From: Vitellaria paradoxa
Lineage: Eukaryota > Streptophyta > Magnoliopsida > Ericales > Sapotaceae
Length of the DNA: 64,000 nt
NCBI GenBank assembly: GCA_019916065.1
Contig: CM034237.1
Span: 39,414,485 to 39,478,484, forward strand
Direction: 5' to 3'
The position numbers were made by a program, and so were the translations under genes. Numbering within the stretch: position 1 is the first letter of the stretch; every line of letters begins with the position of its first letter. Of the stretch, positions 25,782-37,304 are shown piece by piece. The notes under the pieces are model-generated. The model did not search any database. It was not told where the DNA came from and saw nothing but the letters and a program-made list of their open reading frames with translations.

Positions 25782-25917
25782 AATATCAATTGTATCCACC
25801 CAATGAAAAAAATAAATTTTAACTTAATAGACATCAATACAATTATACCCAATCCACCCAATATAACTAAAAAATATGCATCCCACGCTTACTCTCTCCC
25901 CCCCTTCCCACAATAGT
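25585..25917 (+). mobile_element. deleted hAT (MYM-type) remnant
   Basis: CAGTGGTAAAGCTAG at 25585 resembles the CAGTGGCGGAGCTAG terminus of plant MYM-type hAT elements, and the following GGCCACGTGGGCAC is the usual sequence next to it. The rest is repetitive (CAATTGTGTCCATCG and CAATTGTGCCTACCCG variants split by A tracts). No opposite terminus is visible. Confidence 0.45.
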
Positions 25918-26445
25918 CACAACCTTTTTTCTTTTCCTCTTATGTAATCTTACCAACTATTTGAACTTAAATTATTTATGTGTCTAATAATTAATGTTTA
26001 TTTACATAAGAATTCCATGCTGTGCCTCTTGTATGTAATTGCTATTTCTAGAGATGTTGGTACCATTTCAAGAGAATTTTAGAGGCATATTGTTGGAAGA
26101 AAACAAGACTTTATTAATTATTAGGACAAATTACAATGGTTGTGGAGTTTAGCTATTTGGACTCTAGAGCTGATTGAGGAATTACTTCAGGGAGGTTTTA
26201 TGCGAGAACTACGATAAAGATGTTTTGAATTCTTGAAACAATATATCTCGAAAGGTTAGATGTTTCGAAATCTTAAAATGTTGTAGAAAGGTTGTTTTTT
26301 TCTTTCTTTTTTTTTTAATTATTATTAATTTTAATTATTCACTAAAGTAATATAACAAATAGAGAATTCATCCTTCAAAACTAACTTGTAAATTGAGAAA
26401 GTTCAAAATATATAAACAGCATGTCATATTTATGCACACATTGGA
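25918..26445. other. non-coding AT-rich interval
   Basis: No gene, repeat or element could be defined here. Confidence 0.4.
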
Positions 26446-26557
26446 CTAGATCCAGATTAGATTGAGGCATTGAAATCACGGATTGAAGTTTCTACTTTTG
26501 CCTAGATCCAGATTAGATTGAGGCATTGAAATCACGGATTGAAGTTTCTACTTTTGC
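26446..26557. repeat. perfect 56-bp tandem duplication
   Basis: Two adjacent identical units begin CTAGATCCAGATTAGATTG and end CTACTTTTGC (26446-26501 and 26502-26557). No mismatches were found, so the duplication is recent or is a short assembly duplication. Confidence 0.9.
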
Positions 26558-26769
26558 CTATTACGTGCATTGAAAGATGGTTGTCAAAAGGGGAAAGATT
26601 CACCCTTTTTTTTTTTTTTTTTTTACAGTTTCTTTAATCTTTTATTGATAAGACATATGGTACGTTAGCCTTTGTTATGCCTCCCACATACTCTTTTTTT
26701 TTTTTTATTATGCTTTTACCTACAACAAAACATTAGTTACCTTTCAAAAAAATATATATATATATATAT

Positions 26770-27290
26770 ATATAACAAAACATTAGTGGCTTTCCTGAAT
26801 TGCTATATTCAAGGCAAGTTTGTTCCATCGGCTGCATAAAATTTTCCATTTGTGTCTTGATTCAACCCCTAAACATAACAGTTGACATTTGCCTAGGAAG
26901 CAAAGCTGATGGAAAACAAACTAAAGTAATAAAACCGAGATCTGAATAGAATTAACAGCAAACGGAGGGATACTAACCTGAAACCACAGCCCAAGAGGAA
27001 TAATGCTTGAGGGTTGTAGTGATGAATCCAGAAAGTTTATTTTGACCTTCCAATTTTATTATATCTATTTCTAATAACCCTATTAAATGGGACGGGTTTC
27101 GTAACCACTGTAGTATCTTCAATTTATAAACTTAAGTTGTGAAATTTAAACCCATTAAATAGTTTACATTTATTACTAGTATAATAGTTTAGTTTGTCAA
27201 AATAGAAGATATGACTTGTAAATTTGTTTAATGTGCTAATTTTGATTCCAAATTAAACTTTGTAATAATTTGTTAAAGGATTTTTTTGTG
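26770..27290. repeat. duplicated non-coding block, copy 1 (upstream of GT61-A)
   Basis: It shares an ordered set of landmarks with the blocks at 41575, 43545 and 51065: TTGATTCAACCCCTAAACAT, GATACTAACCTGAAA, CCTATTAAATGGG, GTAACCACTG, TTAAACCCATTAAATAG and TTTATTACTAGTA. The block lies between GT61-B and GT61-A, as copies 2-4 lie between the other genes, so it belongs to the tandemly duplicated unit. No coding is visible. Confidence 0.75.
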
Positions 27291-27315
27291 TTAAGTATCC
27301 CATTAGATTGATATC

Positions 27316-27475
27316 TGTGGTGTGTTTGGAGTAATAAAAAATTAGATAAAATAAGATAAATTGTGAATTTATAATTCGCGTAGTAAAATAAAAAGTGAAT
27401 AACTTTTAAAAATTTTTAAAAATTTTCAGATATTTTCAGAGATTTATAATAAATCAAACGGAATCTTGATAAACA
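27316..27475. mobile_element. Tourist-like MITE copy
   Basis: It begins GGTGTGTTTGGAGTAATAAAAA and ends near TCAAACGGAATCTTG. It belongs to a family of about 160-bp elements seen in this window at 31575, 45431 and 47791. Ends are less well kept here than at 45431. Confidence 0.6.
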
Positions 27476-28569
27476 TTAAAGAGTTTTAGTATAATAGTAT
27501 TTCTACTCCTTTTAAATTTTAATATTTATTTATTAGGTAAAAGTGCATTCTTAAAACTTTTTTTTTTTTCAAATATTTAAGGTGTTCAGGACAATTTGTT
27601 TACATCTCAACCAATCCCTAAAACTATAAAGTTAATGATTGGATGATTACATTGTTTCATTTCTTAAGAGAAGCAAGATCAATGATAAAAATACAGAAAA
27701 TCATACTATGTCTCTCACTGCTTTGGATCAAAATTATTTATTCGAGCTTTTGATAATTAATAATTTTACTTTCTTAGATATTTAGAGTTTGTCAAAGTAA
27801 AGACCGGACGGCAACAACGTTGTAAAACGAAAGGTTTAGCTTTTATCTTCTGTGTAAAGTAGAATATATGATTTTTAAGTTAAAACTAGCTGTCTTCTAT
27901 AATGAAATTAGCCGTCCATGTGTGGATATGTATAAAGTGACCTTGGGCTATGATTCGACGTTTTGTTTGTGTGTATTAGTTTTAATAAATTAATTATATA
28001 AATATAATTAGTTACAAATAATTTGTTCCAATAAATTAATTTTACCCTTTACCCTTCTACCTATGCATAATTCATTAGTCACATGTCTCAAGAAAATAAA
28101 TTTAATATAGTAACATGTAAGACTCTTGCACTTCCATTTGTGTATTAAATATAAAGAGAGAGTCAGAATTAATCAAACTAATCTAAATAATTATGAATAT
28201 TTTAATAATTTTTATTAAAAAATTCATCCTAATTTCAGGTAGTCTTGTGCTTCTATAATTTATAATTTATGATTATATGGTTCGTATAGCAATTAAGTTG
28301 TATAAATTATTTAAAAAATTATGATATTAAAGGTATAATTATTTTAAAAAAATAAAAATAATTATTTAATAATAAAAGAATAAAATTAAGTTTTGTTGAT
28401 GCCATGAACTTGATCATTCTGAATTTGTTTTTGAATGGATATTTTCTTGTGAAAGATAGATAACTTGAATAAGTATTTTTGCAAATTTGGATGGTATCAT
28501 CTTATGTTTTTTAATGGATCTTTTTTTCTTTTTTTGGTTGGTAAATGATAGTTTACTCGTATGAGTATT
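27476..28569. other. AT-rich non-coding interval
   Basis: No gene or element could be supported. Confidence 0.4.
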
Positions 28570-28735
28570 TGGATACTTTTTTTTATGTGTCGCATCCCCG
28601 TATTCGTATCCACAGTTTGGACACTTTTTAAACCGAGTCCCTGTATCCTAAAATATAGATAATAGGCGAATCCGACATTTAAATATGCACCCGAGTCTGA
28701 CACTCACACCCGAGTCCGAGCAACATAGGCCATTA
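28570..28735 (-). mobile_element. degraded MITE-like remnant
   Basis: On the minus strand this reads CCTATGTTGCTCGGACTCGG, then repeated CCGAGTCTGACA-type words. The TGTTGCTCGGACTC start is a common opening of a class of small repetitive elements in eudicot genomes (from memory). Only one end is recognised. Confidence 0.4.
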
Positions 28736-30725
28736 CATATTAGAGTTAGTGCTAGTCACTTGTCTTACAAATACAAATTAAAGGGCACACGTACTCTAAC
28801 TGTTGATTAAATAAGGTAAATATAGAAGATGAAATTGAAATAATCAATTCGTTCGAGGCATAGTTACTGTCTTTAAGAATAAATTTGTCACAGTAAGTTA
28901 TCCTCTAGGATTCAAAGGACTTCTCCCTTATTGAGATGGATACAGGAACAACAAAAAAAATGTAATAGATCTAACAATAAGACAAATTGGAAATGAAGAG
29001 AGAGAGAGAGAGGGGGGGAGGGAGCTAGCAAAGGGAGCAATTGAGAAGAAAGAACAATTGAGAGAGGAGTAAATTGTTGTATATTATGAAGTTGGCAACC
29101 GACATCAATTTATAGGCAAAAGAATCAACCAATTTCTTCGATTAGTGACCACGTGGAGCAGCATTTGTCAGGCCAACCATAAAGGGGAAAGAACTGGTCA
29201 AGGAGTAAAGTTACAAAGCCAGCAAGAAAAGATTTGATCACATTGTGCATTGGGTCAAAGTTACCAATAAAGTTATCTTTTTAATATAATTTATACAACA
29301 CTAAGGCCCCCAATGGTATGTTAGTAATGTTATTTAATCTTTTGATAAGTTTAAATTTAACTCAAATATTGTGTTAATTTATTTATTTATTCCTTTATTT
29401 ATTTTTGAGTGGGGCCGGGCAGGGGAAAAGTAATCATAAGATAACTTAGCTTGGGGATCGATGGCAATCCAACCATTTAAGTGGTTCATTGGCCCACCCT
29501 GCCCCCAGTAGGACAGTGTGGCGTGAATCTTGATGGGGGTTAGGGCAGGGTTGGTATAGCCGATCGAAAGAAATCCAAGACAAGTTCAGACCATGGGTGG
29601 GAACTTTGTGGCTCCCTACAACTTACTGTAGTATTTTTTTTTTCTTTTTTGAAGCAACATGAATGTTGTAGTTAGACGTTTAGTTATTAGTGTTCTATCA
29701 GCTGCCTCATTTGATTGGTAGATTCAAATCTTTCCGCCTCTCTCTCTTGTTTACACCCAGACATGATCACAAGTGAGTTACATGTACTTTTAAGGTATAA
29801 ATCTTATTTATTGATTTCTTTCTAAGAACGTGTTAAGAATGATAAAAAATGAAATAAATTGTAAATTCATAATTCATAAAATAAGATAAAGATTAAATAA
29901 CTTTTTGAGTTTTTTTGACATTTTCACCGTTTTTTAGATGAAATCTAAATGTGGTTGAAAGTGTAAATATTTGTTATTCTTTTCAACCGGAAAAGAAGTA
30001 CTCTTCGGTTATCAGATGTTAGTTGAACTTGAAGGTTGTATGTCTAGTTTTAAGCTGAAGGTTTCGCCTGGTTTTAAACATTCATGCTGCAATTAAAACC
30101 TTAATTAATGTTTTTGTTACTTAATTTACGTGGTAAGTAGGGAGTTCATTCTCTTTCGTGTATTTACGTATGAGAGTTGAATATTTTCTTTTGATGAAAC
30201 TACTTTTTGAAAAATTTATTTGGTTATTAAGAATTTGCTACATACATATTTCCTAGCTGTTGATATGTAGGAGCATGGACTTGAAGAAAATTATGCAGTA
30301 GATTTTTTAGAAGAGTGTTTGCATCAGATTTTTGTTTATTTGAATATTAGATTTTTAGTCATTTATTATGAGTTCTTTGCTGAATGCATGTAAATATGAC
30401 CAATAAATGTACAATATTATTAATCTAATTAGGTATATATATATGTATATATATATATATATAAGCAGATTTCCTGAGAAAGATCGTTCATGAAAGCGCT
30501 TATTATCAAATTTCAGTTTTCCTAAAATGGTGATTTGCCACCATTTTTTTTTTTTTTTTGGTAATTAATTTGCCACCAACTTACTAGTGACTGAAACACA
30601 AAAGCTGTTGGTCACCCAAATATACATATACATATATCCGTACTTTGGTTTGTTATTGTGACATCATGCCAAGCCACTTTGGCATCAGTCATGGCCATAC
30701 TTGCAGCAACTTTACATAATATTAC
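28736..30725. other. non-coding interval with scattered repeats
   Basis: No gene is supported. A (GA)n/(G)n tract lies near 28997-29021, a possible degraded relative of the Tourist-like family at about 29825-29965, and a (TA)n tract near 30432-30463. Confidence 0.4.
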
Positions 30726-30821
30726 GGAAAATGCTACTCTTACACCCCACAGCGTACGCTCTCAGTAACACTCTCTCCAAAACGATGTCGTTTTAACCCC
30801 CCAAAAAAAATAGAGAACTTT

Positions 30822-31050
30822 CTTGTCCGCTTAGAAGAGGGGCAAAGGACTTGGGCAACAACCAGGCCTTCTCGCCGTCGGTGAGCTCAGAGATGCAAAC
30901 AGCGCAATCTAGTCTGTCTTTGAAGTACTTGGAGTCGAATATCACTAAGGGGAGGGATTTGAGAATCAGCGGATCAACACCGCGACGGAGGCCATTTACG
31001 TGGCTAGGAATGCAGTCGAAGCAACGGCGAAGGTGTGTGGTGGGGCTCCT
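30822..31050 (-). pseudogene. captured ATL RING-H2 fragment, left arm
   Basis: On the minus strand this reads FDCIPSHVNGLRRGVDPLI, then LKSLPLVIFDSKYFKDRLDC, then AVCISELTDGEKAWLLPKSF. GLRRGVDP(L/V)I just before a C-x2-C is the usual linker and RING start of ATL ubiquitin ligases. The RING domain is cut off after its first cysteine pair, so no working ligase can be made. Arm sequence is kept better here than in the right arm across the RING start. Confidence 0.8.
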
Positions 31051-31105
31051 CGGACTGGGACGATTAATTGAATGACTTGCCAGCGATTGCTCTCACCGGA
31101 AAGTC

Positions 31106-31397
31106 ATGGTCGGAGGTATTGTCCTCCTCTTTCTCATCGTCATCGTCGTTGTCTTTCTTCGCCTCTACGCCAAATGCTTCTGGTCCCGCCGAGAAGAACC
31201 TCCCACCCCCACCACATGCCTTCGCCGCCGCCACTTCGACTTCGTTCCCAGCCACGTAGACGGCCTCCGTCGCGGTGTTGATCCGGTGATTTTCAAATCC
31301 CTCTCTGTAGTCGACTCCAAAGACTCCAAGCTCGCTGACGGCGAGAAAGCTTGGTTGCTGCCCAAGTCTTTTGCCCCTCTTCCAAAGTTCTCTAATT
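31106..31397 (+). pseudogene. captured ATL RING-H2 fragment, right arm
   Basis: Reads MVGGIVLLFLIVIVVVFLRL (a membrane segment), YAKCFWSRREEP, a basic linker, FDFVPSHVDGLRRGVDPVIF, and LADGEKAWLLPKSFAPLPKF. It is the same ATL gene piece as the left arm but inverted, begins further upstream in the gene and has lost the C-x2-C part of the RING (SKDSK joins LADGEKAW). An ATL protein is a membrane-bound E3 ubiquitin ligase; this copy ends before the RING and could encode at most a membrane stub of about 100 aa. Confidence 0.8.
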
Positions 31398-31574
31398 TTT
31401 TTTTTTTTTTTTAGGATTAAAACGACGTCGTTTTTGAGAGGGTGTAAGCCGTGGGGTGTAAGCGTAGCATTTTCCTAATATTGCACTTAATTACCCTGAC
31501 TGGAAGAATAAAGTGGTAACACCGAACAGAGTGTGAACACTAAACAAGACTGGTTCGATCCTTGTCAAATTTGG

Positions 31575-31706
31575 GGTTTGTTTGGAGTTATAAAAAGTGA
31601 GATTGAGTGAGATAAATTGTAAATTTGTAATTCGTGCAGTGAGATAAAAAATGAATAATTTTTATAAATTTTTAGAGGTCTTTAAAATTTTTTAGTAAAT
31701 CAAACG
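31575..31706. mobile_element. Tourist-like MITE copy
   Basis: Starts GGTTTGTTTGGAGTTATAAAA and ends TCAAACGCAATCTTAA, matching the family at 45431 and 47791 over the conserved middle (AATTCGTGCAGTGAGATAAAAA). Confidence 0.65.
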
Positions 31707-32440
31707 CAATCTTAATTAAAACTTTATGCATATATATATATACACACACGTTGACCAAAGAAATTAAATGGATCTTTCACTATTTCAATTCAAGTCTCAC
31801 CCATCTATAGTTTTTGCAGTAAGTAAATGTTAGAAAAAGTAACGATGTCATAAAAACTCATGTTGTCGTTTTATTGGGAAAAAAAAAAAGAGGAAAAAGA
31901 AAAAAAAAAGGAAGGAAATTAAAATAACACACCCTCAAGCGATGTTATTGCTGTTACCACAACAGTTTCCATTCTAGCTACAACGTCATTGGCAAATACT
32001 TCATTAATTATGATCAGTTTCATGTATACTTACCATTTGACCATCAAGTACAATTGTGATGAACAGAAGAAAGTATATATTAAACTTTTTCCATGTGGAA
32101 AATCATTTCCATTTTACTTTAATAGCATAATTCAAGAATCTTTAATTACAAGAACTACTTCAACCATCAAATCAAATATACAAAAACCCATGTGCCTACT
32201 CCTTTTAGGTTTTAGTGCCCAGGGTCTGATCACCAATATGCAACCGAGGATCTCTCCCAATAATTAACCCTGATAGAGTTCCTCCCCCCCCCCCCCCCAA
32301 AGATTGTCACCTGGTCAAAAGATAGCATTGAAAAAGGGTCTAATTAATTAACTTATACCACCAAGACCTAAGATTTAATTGGTAATTTCTTTCTTCTTCT
32401 CACGACATTCCTTTAATTTACTTAAGCTATCTGCAGGCAA
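31707..32440. other. 3' flank of GT61-B
   Basis: Non-coding. Contains a (TA)/(CA) tract near 31731-31748, poly-A runs near 31880-31910 and a C17-type homopolymer near 32283-32299. It should include the GT61-B 3' untranslated region. Confidence 0.4.
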
Positions 32441-35400
32441 CTACGTTAAACTTTGTCCCAATTTGGAGTAATTTTCCGCATCCAAACTTTCTCTGTGCAT
32501 GAATACCGTTGCCTTTTTATAAACCCTCTTTAAATATCTCTTAACCCTAACCAGGTCCAACTTGATGAATTGCTCCCTGTAGACTACCCATCTTTGTGCC
32601 TCACTGAGATTTCCTCTCAACCATTCCCTTGTTGGTTCATCGAATTCTATCACACTCTCATTCTCTCCAATGTTATAATATAAGTACTCTAATCCCAATC
32701 GAACCGCCATTTTCCCGAAACAATAGCTCCCCATCCAACCACACACCGGCGGCAACATCTGCATGAACACCGACCCGGGCCGGAGGAACAATATATTTGT
32801 CAGTCCGGCTCCGTGCACCCCCACCAGTGCATGGCTACGATCAATGACCTCAAAAATTTCGTGCATCGAGGCATCTCGGCTCGGCTCGAGAACCGCCACG
32901 TCGAATCCCACGTTCTCTGCTACTTGCCGGACGTTCTCAATGTTTAGGATTCTCCGGCTGCCGTTGCGGTTGATAAACACAAGCCTCGGCCGGCCTTCCG
33001 GTTTCCACCGCAACCGTGGTCCCGGCGATAGTGGAAGTGAGGGAGTGAGGTTTACGTGGGTTTGGTTTGCATGGATTGCATGGCTTTTGGAATACGTAGC
33101 CGCTAGCAAGGCACGAAAATCATGCAAGGTCTTGGGATGGGGCTTACGTTGTAATGTTGGGTCAATGTTGGTAGGCCCGTGTGATATTAGCCCTACGATC
33201 ACCGATGGGAAGCAATGTGTGATTGTTTCCTTATTCATGTCCACGATTCGATGGCTCGTGAAGCTGGACAATAGGTGGGTGTACCGGCGGACCCACCATT
33301 CAGTGCTGTTGGAGATCACGAGGATGAAATTATGATCGGGGAAGAACGTATCAACGGTGATGAAGAGGGGAATGAACTTGTCGTTGAAATCATGGAAGTA
33401 GTTTCCGGTCCACCCGCCCGCACTGAATACTAGGGCTGGCCTGGTGTGTTTGACGGCACAAGGAGCGTTGGTTGAGGCCGTGGTTAGAGTGACCTCGCTT
33501 ACTAGCATCACCGGCGCGTTGAGAACACGAGGGTAAGGGAGAATCTTCACCGTCGATTGTGGGGTCGAGTTGGTGGGGTCCGTCGTGAAGAAAGTCGCAG
33601 TGGTAGGATCCAGGATGGTTGAATGGCTGAGATAGCAAAGATCATAATCAAAGTGATTCCAGTCACAGTTTATTGGTCTGGGTTCGAGACTGCCCCATTT
33701 CTCTTCATGAATTTTCTGTTCTGAATACATATAGATACAAACCAAAAAAAAAAAAAAAGGCAAAAGGAAGAGTTAGTTTTTTTCAATCGAAGTAATTCTA
33801 TACAGACAATAAATTCATAAACAAAAGCATATATCGATTCACAATGAAGTAGCCAATCATGTTTTTTGTTTTTTTAATTATTGATAAAAGAGTCACTGAT
33901 GAATTTTCTTCGGGTAATTCTCTGTTAAGATTATAATTATTTCTTGATTTAATTTAAATTTAATGGTTCTAATCACGTAATTTCTCAACTGACGTCGAAA
34001 TTGATGTCAGATTTTCATTTTATGAATGAACCCAATTATTATAAAAATTTGATAAGAATCGTAATCATGAAATTTCTCAATTATTATAAAAATTTAATAA
34101 GAATCGTAATCACGTAATTTCTCAGTTGACATCGAAATTGATGTTAGATTTTCATTTTATGAATGAACTCAATTATTATAAAAATTTAATAAGAATCATT
34201 TGTATGAGTTCTATATTTTTAAAAAATCCTTTTCCTTTTATATAGTGAAATCTGTTTAAATTATTAAGCAAACATGGATACAAATTCAATGTAAGATGTA
34301 CATCCAGCTTAGATATACCAACAAAATGAAAATTGAGGGGTAGACAATAATCAGCTTACTGTTTCCCCTAATTAATTTTCATTCCACAGCAAAACAATTA
34401 TTTCACAAATGCAAAATGCGGGTAAAAGAGTGCGACTTGGTCGGGTTGTATGGGTTTATATTGGACAGCATATTAATTTTATTGTTGATATGATACATAT
34501 CTGTGTTGATGCGTTTCGAAGTACTATTTTAAACTTATCATAATAAAATTATATACTTATAAAAAAAATTTATATATCTGCTCAAAATGTTTAATATATC
34601 ATTTAAATAATAATAAAAATACAAGTTATAAATACCATATTAATATTAATTGGCATAACCCATCATTTGCCATGTTTTGCATTTTTTGTAGTAGTAACAA
34701 CAAAATTGAAAAAAAAAATTATGTAGGGATGGATAAGAAATGAGAAAAAACAAAAAAAAATTCTATATTTTTCTTGATTTAGGATACAAATAAAAAAAAA
34801 AATCAAGATAAAATTCCAAACTTTTGAAAATTTTCAATAATATCCAGTATTTCCTGATTTCATCAGTTTTGGTTGGTAATCACTTTGTAAAATACACTCC
34901 GATCATGAGATTCATAACAGTGCTGACTCATGTCCAAGTGAAGGGAATTTGGAAACTGTCCACATCCAATTCAACCCGAGATCGGGCTTAAAAATCCAAG
35001 CCCAGTCCATTGGGTAATGTTATCTATTGGATTTGTTCAAGTTGAACCAAGATTTAATTATGTAACCTCAAATAACTACACTTATATTTGTTGCCGGACA
35101 ATTATGCAATACATACGTATATGTCTATATTATAAACGACTTACGAATTTTGAGAAAAAAATTAGATAAATATATAGGAAACTCCAACTATCATTTAATA
35201 ATAAAAAAAGAACTGATATGCAAAAATAACCACCATATTATTATTATTATTTTAATTTAATTGCTTAAATACATTTGATTCAATGGTAAAGATAATTATA
35301 AATTTTTGTTATATTATATAACTGAAAATAAGTGTCTATAGAGTGTGTTTGGAATTGTATAAAATTGTAAAAAATTAACGTCTCGTACTTTGTGCAGTGA

Positions 35401-37304
35401 ATAAAAAATTTAAATTTTATTATCTCGTAATTTATATTTATAAATATTTGTAAAATTTTATAGTATTTTATTTAACTCCCAACACATCCATATATGTATG
35501 CTGGGGATTTTCGAGTGTGCCACGCAGATACCTAAACCCATCTCAAATTGATTTGGATTTTATATGTTAGCCCATACAAACTTCCGCCCTATATATATAT
35601 ATATATATATATAAGGTTTTTAAGTCAAATTTTAAGTTTTAAATTTGCACCCCTTGTTATAAGGGATGTGCCAACAAGAAAAAAAATGAGATAAAGTATA
35701 GAAATTATTCTTACAGTTTATACTTGATATTATTTTAATCTCTCTCGTTTTAATTATAACTATTAAATTATACCGTTTTAGTCAAAGTACAATTAGATCA
35801 TTCTGTCAAACATTGTTTGTATTCAGCCGTTGAAATAAAAAAAAAATTATCAATTTGCACCATTCTTCTCCAACACTCAATTCAACCAGCATTGAAAGTT
35901 TATACATATATATACATATATATATATAGTCATTCATGCTTTCGGTGAAAATTCACTCCAACCACTCTTTTAATCAGATCCAAGCTCGATTTTCTTTTCT
36001 TTCCTTAAGTCAAAACTCCATTAAAAGCTTATACATATATATATATATATATATTTTATATATGTATATTTTTCATATATATATATATATATATATATTT
36101 CTCGGTAACCAAATAAGGGTAAATCCAGAATTCTGCTAGAGACAAAAATTCATTATGCCATATAATTAAAATATCAAATAATGTAAAAAAATCATTTTAG
36201 GATCAAGTGTAATGTTAAATATCAAGAGATTAAACCTAAAAAATTAATTTTAAATAAATAAACATTGAATTGAAACAAAATATACCTTGCAAAGATAATA
36301 TTTTACCTCTATAGCCAATTGAGGAAAGCTTCCCACAACCCATTGAACCAAAGATACAAAAGTAAATCGAGGTTTCTATGTGGTGAAAATAATTTAACCT
36401 CTCTTATGATATATATATATATATACACACAATATATCACACAATTATAGGTCATTCGAATTTACTGTTCAACTCTTAAAATTTTTCAAATTTAAACCCA
36501 GAATTCACTTTTCAACTTTTGCAAGTCACTATACTATGTGTTCATCAAAAGAGTGCCTACATATATACATGAGCCTTTAACGTTGGTTTAATTGAGTGTT
36601 GGTAAAGAAAGATGTAAATTAACAAATTTGCCTTCATTATAACAGCTTGATACAAATGATGTTTGACAGAAGGATCAAATTACATCATCATTGAAAGTTT
36701 AGGAATTTGATTATTACGATTAAAACGAAAAGATTAAACTGATATCAAATAGAAATTGTGGGGGAAAAATGGGATGCTGACATAACTATTCATTTTGTGA
36801 TATTACACTCTTGATCCAAAATGGCTCAGGACTTAATTTTTGTATATTTTCAATCGTTAGATTTGTTCAATAACCAAGATTACTTATTTTTCTCTTTACT
36901 TTAATTGTCTTTTTAGTTACTTCACATACAAATATATTTTCTCACTCTTCTCATATTTTTTTGAATACCTTTTATATTAAATTTTATTTTATAAGTTATT
37001 TTTTTAGTTTTTTGTGTAAATTACAGTTAAACTTTTTATAGGCTAAATTATGTTTTCTTACTTTTAAGCACGGACAATTCCTAGTGCTATGCTAAAGCTT
37101 AGTTTTTCTCTACACGGAAACGGAATGAAATATGAGATTCAAAACCGTACCTTGCTGGGTTATTGTTGGATAAGTAATGTATATTTCAGACAGCGTGCCA
37201 GTGACGTTGAAAAAGTAGACCAATGCCCGAAGAGCCAAACAAATAGCAACTATCGCCAAAACTTCTACTTTCTTCGGGACTTGAAAATATGAAGCTACAG
37301 GCAT
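32441..37304 (-). CDS. GT61 family glycosyltransferase B, 2 exons, 477 aa
   Basis: Exon 1 is 37304-37151 (51 codons plus 1 nt, ending CAGCAAG|GTACGG) and exon 2 is 33720-32441 (after GTATTCAG), with a 3430-bp phase-1 intron. The junction restores a glutamate codon and gives an open frame of 477 aa. Exon 1 supplies the type II anchor (about 13-33, VEVLAIVAICLALRALVYFF). Exon 2 has INCDWNHFDYDLC, FHDFNDKFIPLF (160-171), HCFPS (220-224) and GVHGAGLTN (352-360). A His/Asn/Pro-rich loop at about 265-290 is also present, in other form, in C. Sequence around GGWTGNYFHDFN and VDTFFPDH makes C its closest relative here. Role as for A: Golgi glycan xylosyl- or arabinosyltransferase, substrate unknown. 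The distance to exon 1 is the main uncertainty; phase and anchor sequence support it. Confidence 0.88.
33970..34200. repeat. tandem duplication of about 137 bp in GT61-B intron
   Basis: AATCACGTAATTTCTCA starts at 33971 and again at 34108; each is followed by GTCGAAATTGATGT-type or ATCGAAATTGATGT sequence and GATTTTCATTTTATGAATGA. A shorter middle repeat (ATTATTATAAAAATTT) occurs three times. A few mismatches separate the copies. Confidence 0.8.
35336..35490. mobile_element. possible Tourist-like MITE relative in GT61-B intron
   Basis: AGAGTGTGTTTGGAATTGTATAAA and a downstream TCCCAACACATCC with TTTGTGCAGTGAATAAAAA in between resemble the local MITE family, but divergence is high. Confidence 0.4.
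35690..36770. mobile_element. long inverted-repeat element in GT61-B intron
   Basis: The arm at about 35690-35915 matches the reverse complement of about 36555-36770: shared words include ATTCTGTCAAACATTGTTTGTAT / CTTCTGTCAAACATCATTTGTAT and CCAACACTCAATTCAACCA / CCAACACTCAATTAAACCA. Arms of about 210-225 bp enclose about 640 bp rich in (TA)n. No coding. A single arm-like relative lies at about 51640-51840. The inverted arms could fold in the intron RNA. Confidence 0.65.

Larger units (their letters stand above)
30726..31475. mobile_element. Pack-MULE, 750 bp, 9-bp TSD
   Basis: Left end GGAAAATGCTACTCTTACAC and the reverse complement of the right end GGAAAATGCTACGCTTACAC form a TIR of about 60 bp that runs in to AAAACGATGTCGTTTT on the left and AAAACGACGTCGTTTT on the right. 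The flanks are TAATATTAC (30717-30725) and TAATATTGC (31476-31484), a 9-bp duplication with one mismatch, as made by Mutator-like transposases. The interior is two inverted copies of part of a host ATL RING-H2 gene, with no transposase. It lies between GT61-A and GT61-B. Confidence 0.85.

Noticed and set aside
31551..31562. GGTTCGATCC, a tRNA B-box word, suggesting a tRNA or SINE
   Set aside because: No A box at the right distance, no cloverleaf and no SINE tail could be found.
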